Assembly: GCA_023267795.1 (NCBI GenBank)
Contig: JAHFMP010000032.1
Location: 1 to 9,068, forward strand
From: Candidatus Woesearchaeota archaeon
GTDB taxonomy: Archaea; Nanobdellota; Nanobdellia; Woesearchaeales; DSVV01
Direction: 5' to 3'
DNA: 9,068 bases
The position numbers were made by a program, and so were the translations under genes. The first letter of the stretch is position 1, and the number at the start of each line of letters is the position of its first letter. Shown here one piece after another: positions 5,823-9,068 of this stretch. The notes beneath the pieces were generated by a model. It made no database searches. It was not told the origin of the DNA and worked only from the letters and a program-made list of their open reading frames with translations.

Positions 5823-5836
5823 GTTCTATAAAGAAC
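5823..5836 (+). promoter_or_regulatory. TATA box embedded in a small palindrome
   Basis: GTTCTATAAAGAAC contains TATAAA (5827-5832) flanked by GTTCT/AGAAC inverted arms. The TATA centre is 25 bases before the ATG at 5854, so that gene is probably leaderless. The arms could mark a repressor site. Confidence 0.5.
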
Positions 5837-5853
5837 AACGACTGTGCATATTT

Positions 5854-6099
5854 ATGCCAAAAGCAATAACAAAAAATCAAGAAACACAAAATCTTCCAGA
5901 ACTGGGAAGCCCGGCATTCAAAATAGTAAAGCAACAGCAGCGTATCGAGCGGTACTATCTTGTGGGCCACTATCTTTCTATTGCAGCATTTCTTGTATTT
6001 CTGGTATTACTTCTATTACAGCAGAATGTGCCTGATTTCTTCGTTGGAATGATTGGTTCTGTTTTAGGTTATTATTTATCAAGAAAACCATTTGAATGA
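5854..6099 (+). CDS. Small two-helix membrane protein, function unknown
   Basis: The 81-aa product has a polar N-terminus of ~38 residues (rich in Gln, Lys, Asn) and then two hydrophobic segments: about 40-56 (LSIAAFLVFLVLLLL) and about 62-76 (FFVGMIGSVLGYYLS). They are joined by a short QQNVPD turn, so both termini would lie on the same side, and a basic SRKPFE tail suggests the cytoplasm. I recognise no family. The ATG at 5854 fits the TATA spacing. A 63-aa frame starting at 5844 overlaps it in another phase and lacks this membrane pattern. A T5 run directly after the stop (6100-6104) may help terminate transcription. Confidence 0.65.
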   Translation: MPKAITKNQETQNLPELGSPAFKIVKQQQRIERYYLVGHYLSIAAFLVFLVLLLLQQNVPDFFVGMIGSVLGYYLSRKPFE

Positions 6100-6165
6100 T
6101 TTTTCATATTTACTACTTCTAAATAATTAAAACAAAAACAACTACTACTCAATACTCCTACAATG

Positions 6166-6173
6166 TTTATATA
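6166..6173 (+). promoter_or_regulatory. TATA box of the nadE-cbf5 operon
   Basis: TTTATATA is centred ~29 bases before the ATG at 6199. Initiation would fall near 6196. The AGAGGTTG at 6189-6196 looks like a ribosome-binding site but would then mostly precede the mRNA, so either it is coincidental or transcription starts earlier. Confidence 0.6.
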
Positions 6174-6198
6174 GAAGTAAACCTTAAGAGAGGTTGTA

Positions 6199-7938
6199 AT
6201 GGGTAAAGGAAAGAAAAAATCAAAAGTAAGGCAGAAGCAGAAAAAATTTCAAAAAAGCAAGAGTAAGACAAAAAGCAGGCAATATTCTCAGAAAAAGGCA
6301 TCTCTTCCAGCAAAAACTCCAACAAAGAGTACAGCATATCTTGTTGCAATTGCACAGATCAACACGCTGGTTGGCGACATCAGCGGCAATACAAAAAAGA
6401 TCATTGCATATATGGAACAGGCAAAGGAACGTGGTGCACAGCTTGTTGTGTTTCCAGAGCTCAGTATTACAGGATATCCTCCAAAAGACCTGCTGTTCAG
6501 GCAGGATTTTGTGGATACAAATATGCAGAAGTTTATTGAGATTGTGAGTGCCTGTAAGGGAATCATTGCTGTTTTTGGATTTGTGAACAAAGAGAATGGA
6601 GTGCTGTACAATGCTGTTGCATGTGTCAGGGATCAGAAAATAATAGGAATTCAAAACAAGAGTCATCTTCCTGTTTCTGACATCTACGATGAAAAACGCT
6701 ATTTTACAGAAGGATCAAATGCAGATATTATATATGCAGGCAACTTGCGTATAGGGATTATTATTGCAAAGCATACAGAGGAAGAGACAGCTATCCAACA
6801 GCTTGTTGCAAAAGGAATTGATCTTCTTGTCTGCATTTCTGCTGTTCCATACAGCATAGAAAAAAATCAGGAACAATATGCCATGCTTATCGCAAAAAAA
6901 TATCAGGTGCCTTATGTATACTGCAATTGTGTTGGAGCACAGGAAAATCTTGTCTTTGAAGGTGCAAGCTTTGTTGTGGACAAGAATGGACTTGTTTCTG
7001 CACGGTTAAAGAAATTTGGAGAAGAGCTTTTTCTTGCAGACATCAATAAAGCAGGCTCTTCTTTTATTCCTTCCAAAGATCAGACATCAGAGGTCTATCA
7101 GGCAATAACATTGGGGATAAGAGATTATTTTGCAAAAACAGGCCATGCAAAAGCAGTCATTGGAATTAGTGGTGGTTTAGATTCTTCTGTAACTGCAACA
7201 CTTGCTGTTCATGCATTGGGGAAAGAAAATGTTATTGGCATTATACTGTCATCAAAAATAACCCCAAAAGAAAGTCTTCAGGATGCAAAAAAGATTTGCG
7301 GAAATCTCGGCATTGTGTGGAAACAAGTGAATATTGATCCCATTGTTCTGCTCTACGCACGTGCAGCAGGCTGCAGCTACGACAAAAAAAATATCAGTTT
7401 TACAGAACAAAATATACAGACAAGAACACGGGCAGCGTTGCTGATGAATTATGCAAATAAAAATAATGCGTTAGTGCTTTCAGCAATCAACAAAACAGAC
7501 CTTGCAACAGGTTATTTTACTATTTATGGGGAGGCAACAGGAGCACTTGCACCAATAGCAGATTTGTGGAAAACACAGGTATACCTGCTTGCTGGTTTCA
7601 TAAATGTGCTGCAAAAACAGAAAAGCAAGGCAAATTTTATTCCTGAATCAATTATTAAAAAACAGCCATCACAGGAATTAAGGCTTGGACAAAAAGACAG
7701 TGATGATTTGCCATCGTATGATGTTCTTGACAAGATTCTTCAATTGTATGTTGTGCATAAAAAAGATATTCACGAAATTGCAAAAATGAAATTTGATGCA
7801 GAGCTTGTCAGAAAAATTGTGTTTATGGTTGTAAAAAGCGAGTTCAAGAGGCAGCAAATGCCAATGCCACTTCGGATTTCTTCCTACTCTTTTGGTCGCT
7901 CATGGCAGTATCCAGTTGTAAGTGGATGGAGAGGGTAG
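6199..7938 (+). CDS. nadE: NAD+ synthetase with fused, apparently inactive nitrilase/glutaminase domain
   Basis: The 579-aa enzyme makes NAD+ from deamido-NAD+ (NaAD) and ATP, the last step of NAD biosynthesis. Residues 1-45 are a very basic Lys/Arg/Ser/Gln-rich tail. Residues ~47-285 are a nitrilase-fold domain, normally the glutaminase that channels NH3. E87 (FPELSITGYPPKDLL) and K154 (NKSHLPVSDIYDEKRYF) are kept. Where active enzymes read 'ICED(L/I)W', this one reads IIIAKHTEEE, so the nucleophilic Cys is A190. The usual 'NAS' pocket strand is also altered (CISAVPY). Residues ~295-579 are the synthetase: P-loop GISGGLDSS (322-330), NIQTRTRAALLMNYAN, SAINKTDLATGYFTIYGEATGA, and SQELRLGQKDSDDLPSYDVLD. 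All appear intact. It therefore probably uses free ammonia or an external amidase. The next Met is residue 72, so this start is firm. cbf5 follows. Confidence 0.92.
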   Translation: MGKGKKKSKVRQKQKKFQKSKSKTKSRQYSQKKASLPAKTPTKSTAYLVAIAQINTLVGDISGNTKKIIAYMEQAKERGAQLVVFPELSITGYPPKDLLFRQDFVDTNMQKFIEIVSACKGIIAVFGFVNKENGVLYNAVACVRDQKIIGIQNKSHLPVSDIYDEKRYFTEGSNADIIYAGNLRIGIIIAKHTEEETAIQQLVAKGIDLLVCISAVPYSIEKNQEQYAMLIAKKYQVPYVYCNCVGAQENLVFEGASFVVDKNGLVSARLKKFGEELFLADINKAGSSFIPSKDQTSEVYQAITLGIRDYFAKTGHAKAVIGISGGLDSSVTATLAVHALGKENVIGIILSSKITPKESLQDAKKICGNLGIVWKQVNIDPIVLLYARAAGCSYDKKNISFTEQNIQTRTRAALLMNYANKNNALVLSAINKTDLATGYFTIYGEATGALAPIADLWKTQVYLLAGFINVLQKQKSKANFIPESIIKKQPSQELRLGQKDSDDLPSYDVLDKILQLYVVHKKDIHEIAKMKFDAELVRKIVFMVVKSEFKRQQMPMPLRISSYSFGRSWQYPVVSGWRG

Positions 7939-7954
7939 CGAACTCTGGCAAATC

Positions 7955-8959
7955 ATGGAAAAACAAACTGAGAACCTTCTTCCATTCGAAAAAATCAAAA
8001 GGGAAATATTCATTCGTAAAAAAGCAAATACCTCTCTAAAGTTTGGCAAACGTCCAGAAGAACGCACAACAGAAGAGCACATAAATTATGGCATCGTCAA
8101 CATTGACAAACCTGCTGGTCCAACATCACATCAAGTCAGCAGCTATGTCAAGCAAATCCTAAATCTCGGCAAAGCAGGACATTCTGGTACACTTGACCCA
8201 AATGTCACTGGTGTACTTCCTGTTGCACTCGGAGAAGGAACAAAAGTAATTCAGGCACTACTTTCTGCAGGGAAAGAATATATTTGCATAATGCATCTTC
8301 ATTATGATTATTCTGAAGAAGAGATCAGAAAAATCTCTGCCTCTTTTATTGGGAAAATAAAGCAATTGCCGCCATTAAAATCAGCAGTAAAAAGAGAATG
8401 GCGATATAGAAAAATATACTACTTAAATATTATTGAAATTGATGAAAGAGATGTGTTATTTAAAGTAGGCTGTCAGGCAGGAACATATATTCGAAGACTT
8501 TGTGCAGACATTGGCAAAGCACTTGGCAGCAATGCACATATGCAGGAATTGCGCAGAACAAAAGCAGGCTGTTTTTCAGAAGAAAATATCTGCACTCTGC
8601 AGGATCTTGCAGATGCATTTTGGTATCTGAAACATGGAAATAACGAGAAGATGATAAAAAAATATGTCCTTCCAATGGAAGCAGGAGTTGCTCATTTGCC
8701 AAAAGTTTGGGTGTTTGACACTACAGTAGATTCTCTTTGTCATGGAGCATCATTGAAAATTCCAGGCATAAGCAAAATAGAAAGTGATATTCAAGAAGAT
8801 GATCTTGTTGCAGTTATGACTCTAAAAAACGAACTTGTTGCGTTTGGAAAAGCAAAAATGATATCCAAAGAAATGCTGAAAAAAGATAATGGCATTGCAG
8901 TCAAAATGGAAAGAGTATTTATGAAACCAAATGTATATCCAAAAATAGTATATCCTTAG
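7955..8959 (+). CDS. cbf5: tRNA/rRNA pseudouridine synthase Cbf5 (TruB family, with PUA domain)
   Basis: The product is 334 aa from the ATG at 7955. A GTG at 7922 would add 11 residues and overlap nadE, but archaeal Cbf5 proteins begin close to 'LPFEKIKRE', which favours 7955. Cbf5 converts uridine to pseudouridine as the catalytic subunit of H/ACA RNPs with Nop10, Gar1 and L7Ae, and can also modify tRNA U55. GHSGTLDPNVTGVLPVALG contains the catalytic Asp (residue 81 from this start). The archaeal/eukaryotic motifs YGIVNIDKPAGPTSH, LPPLKSAVKREWRYRKIYYL and GTYIRRLCADIG all appear. The last ~90 residues (from about LPKVWVF) fit the PUA domain that grips the ACA box or the tRNA 3' end. The ATG is 16 bases after the nadE stop, so the genes are probably co-transcribed. 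Confidence 0.93.
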   Translation: MEKQTENLLPFEKIKREIFIRKKANTSLKFGKRPEERTTEEHINYGIVNIDKPAGPTSHQVSSYVKQILNLGKAGHSGTLDPNVTGVLPVALGEGTKVIQALLSAGKEYICIMHLHYDYSEEEIRKISASFIGKIKQLPPLKSAVKREWRYRKIYYLNIIEIDERDVLFKVGCQAGTYIRRLCADIGKALGSNAHMQELRRTKAGCFSEENICTLQDLADAFWYLKHGNNEKMIKKYVLPMEAGVAHLPKVWVFDTTVDSLCHGASLKIPGISKIESDIQEDDLVAVMTLKNELVAFGKAKMISKEMLKKDNGIAVKMERVFMKPNVYPKIVYP

Positions 8960-8963
8960 CGGA

Positions 8964-8968
8964 TTTTT
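8964..8968 (+). terminator. Possible U-tract terminator after cbf5
   Basis: A T5 run begins five bases after the cbf5 stop, and a second T6 run lies at 9003-9008. Archaeal terminators are often just U-tracts. There is no clear stem. Confidence 0.25.
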
Positions 8969-8987
8969 CGTACGTATTAAGTCGCAC

Positions 8988-9068
8988 CTAATTTAATACC
9001 AATTTTTTCGGCCGCCCTTTCCTTTCTTTTTCTTGTTTCCTTGTCACTTTTTCTCCCCCTTGGAAATA
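8988..9068 (-). CDS. Possible 3' end of a convergent gene with basic tail
   Basis: On the minus strand an open frame enters from the right edge and ends at TAG (8990-8988). It gives 26 residues ending KERKGRPKKLVLN. The segment has more GC in its middle than the flanking gap and encodes a Lys/Arg-rich tail with an AT-hook-like GRPKK. The piece is too short to name and could be a chance open frame. Confidence 0.3.
   Translation of the reverse strand, partial: YFQGGEKVTRKQEKERKGRPKKLVLN

Noticed and set aside
5844..6035. 63-aa frame overlapping the small membrane protein gene
   Set aside because: Its composition is Ser/Lys/Cys-rich without structure. The overlapping 81-aa frame has two clean membrane helices and the right TATA spacing.
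6220..6666. 148-aa minus-strand open frame opposite nadE
   Set aside because: It lies wholly within the conserved nadE coding region, has a Cys/Leu-rich shadow composition, and shows no promoter or domain.
7922..7954. GTG start extending Cbf5 by 11 residues into nadE
   Set aside because: The extra residues have no match to the start of archaeal Cbf5. The ATG at 7955 gives the usual N-terminus and a normal short intergenic gap. It cannot be fully excluded.

Overview
The window looks like a piece of an AT-rich archaeal chromosome. It encodes a Cbf5-type pseudouridine synthase of the archaeal/eukaryotic H/ACA kind. Several genes have an archaeal TATA box 25-30 bases upstream of the start codon, which implies leaderless or nearly leaderless mRNAs. 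The small proteins, the HEPN/MNT pair and the low GC content would suit a DPANN-like lineage (for example Woesearchaeota/Pacearchaeota), but that placement is inference and no marker gene here proves it.

Left part (1-1850), all on the minus strand. A wHTH-nucleotidyltransferase (MNT) gene overlaps by 11 bases a HEPN-domain gene that runs off the left edge. This is the order and architecture of a HEPN/MNT toxin-antitoxin module, and a perfect 16-bp palindrome lies between the TATA box and the start codon, where an autorepressor would bind. Upstream lie a small membrane-anchored protein with six external cysteines and an N-terminally shortened PIN-like (DUF3368-type) protein.

Middle part (1891-6099), plus strand. 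Two PLP-dependent aminotransferase-fold enzymes lie in tandem: a short DegT/DnrJ-like protein and a full-length class III enzyme with some lysine-6-aminotransferase-like motifs. They are followed by a surface lipoprotein built of cadherin/Ig-like repeats with an exact 82-residue period. Next come a foldable inverted-repeat region, a 69-aa ribbon-helix-helix-like protein and an 81-aa two-helix membrane protein.

Right part (6199-8959), plus strand. NAD+ synthetase (nadE) with a fused nitrilase/glutaminase domain is followed closely by cbf5. The nitrilase domain keeps the catalytic Glu and Lys but has Ala where the nucleophilic Cys should be. It also carries a roughly 45-residue Lys/Arg/Ser-rich N-terminal tail. 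This is the most unusual single observation in the window.

The genes do not form one pathway. The window is a housekeeping block (nadE-cbf5) next to accessory genes: a toxin-antitoxin-like pair, a surface protein and small regulators. I see no CRISPR array, complete insertion sequence, rRNA or intact tRNA. No gene-free stretch exceeds about 140 bases.
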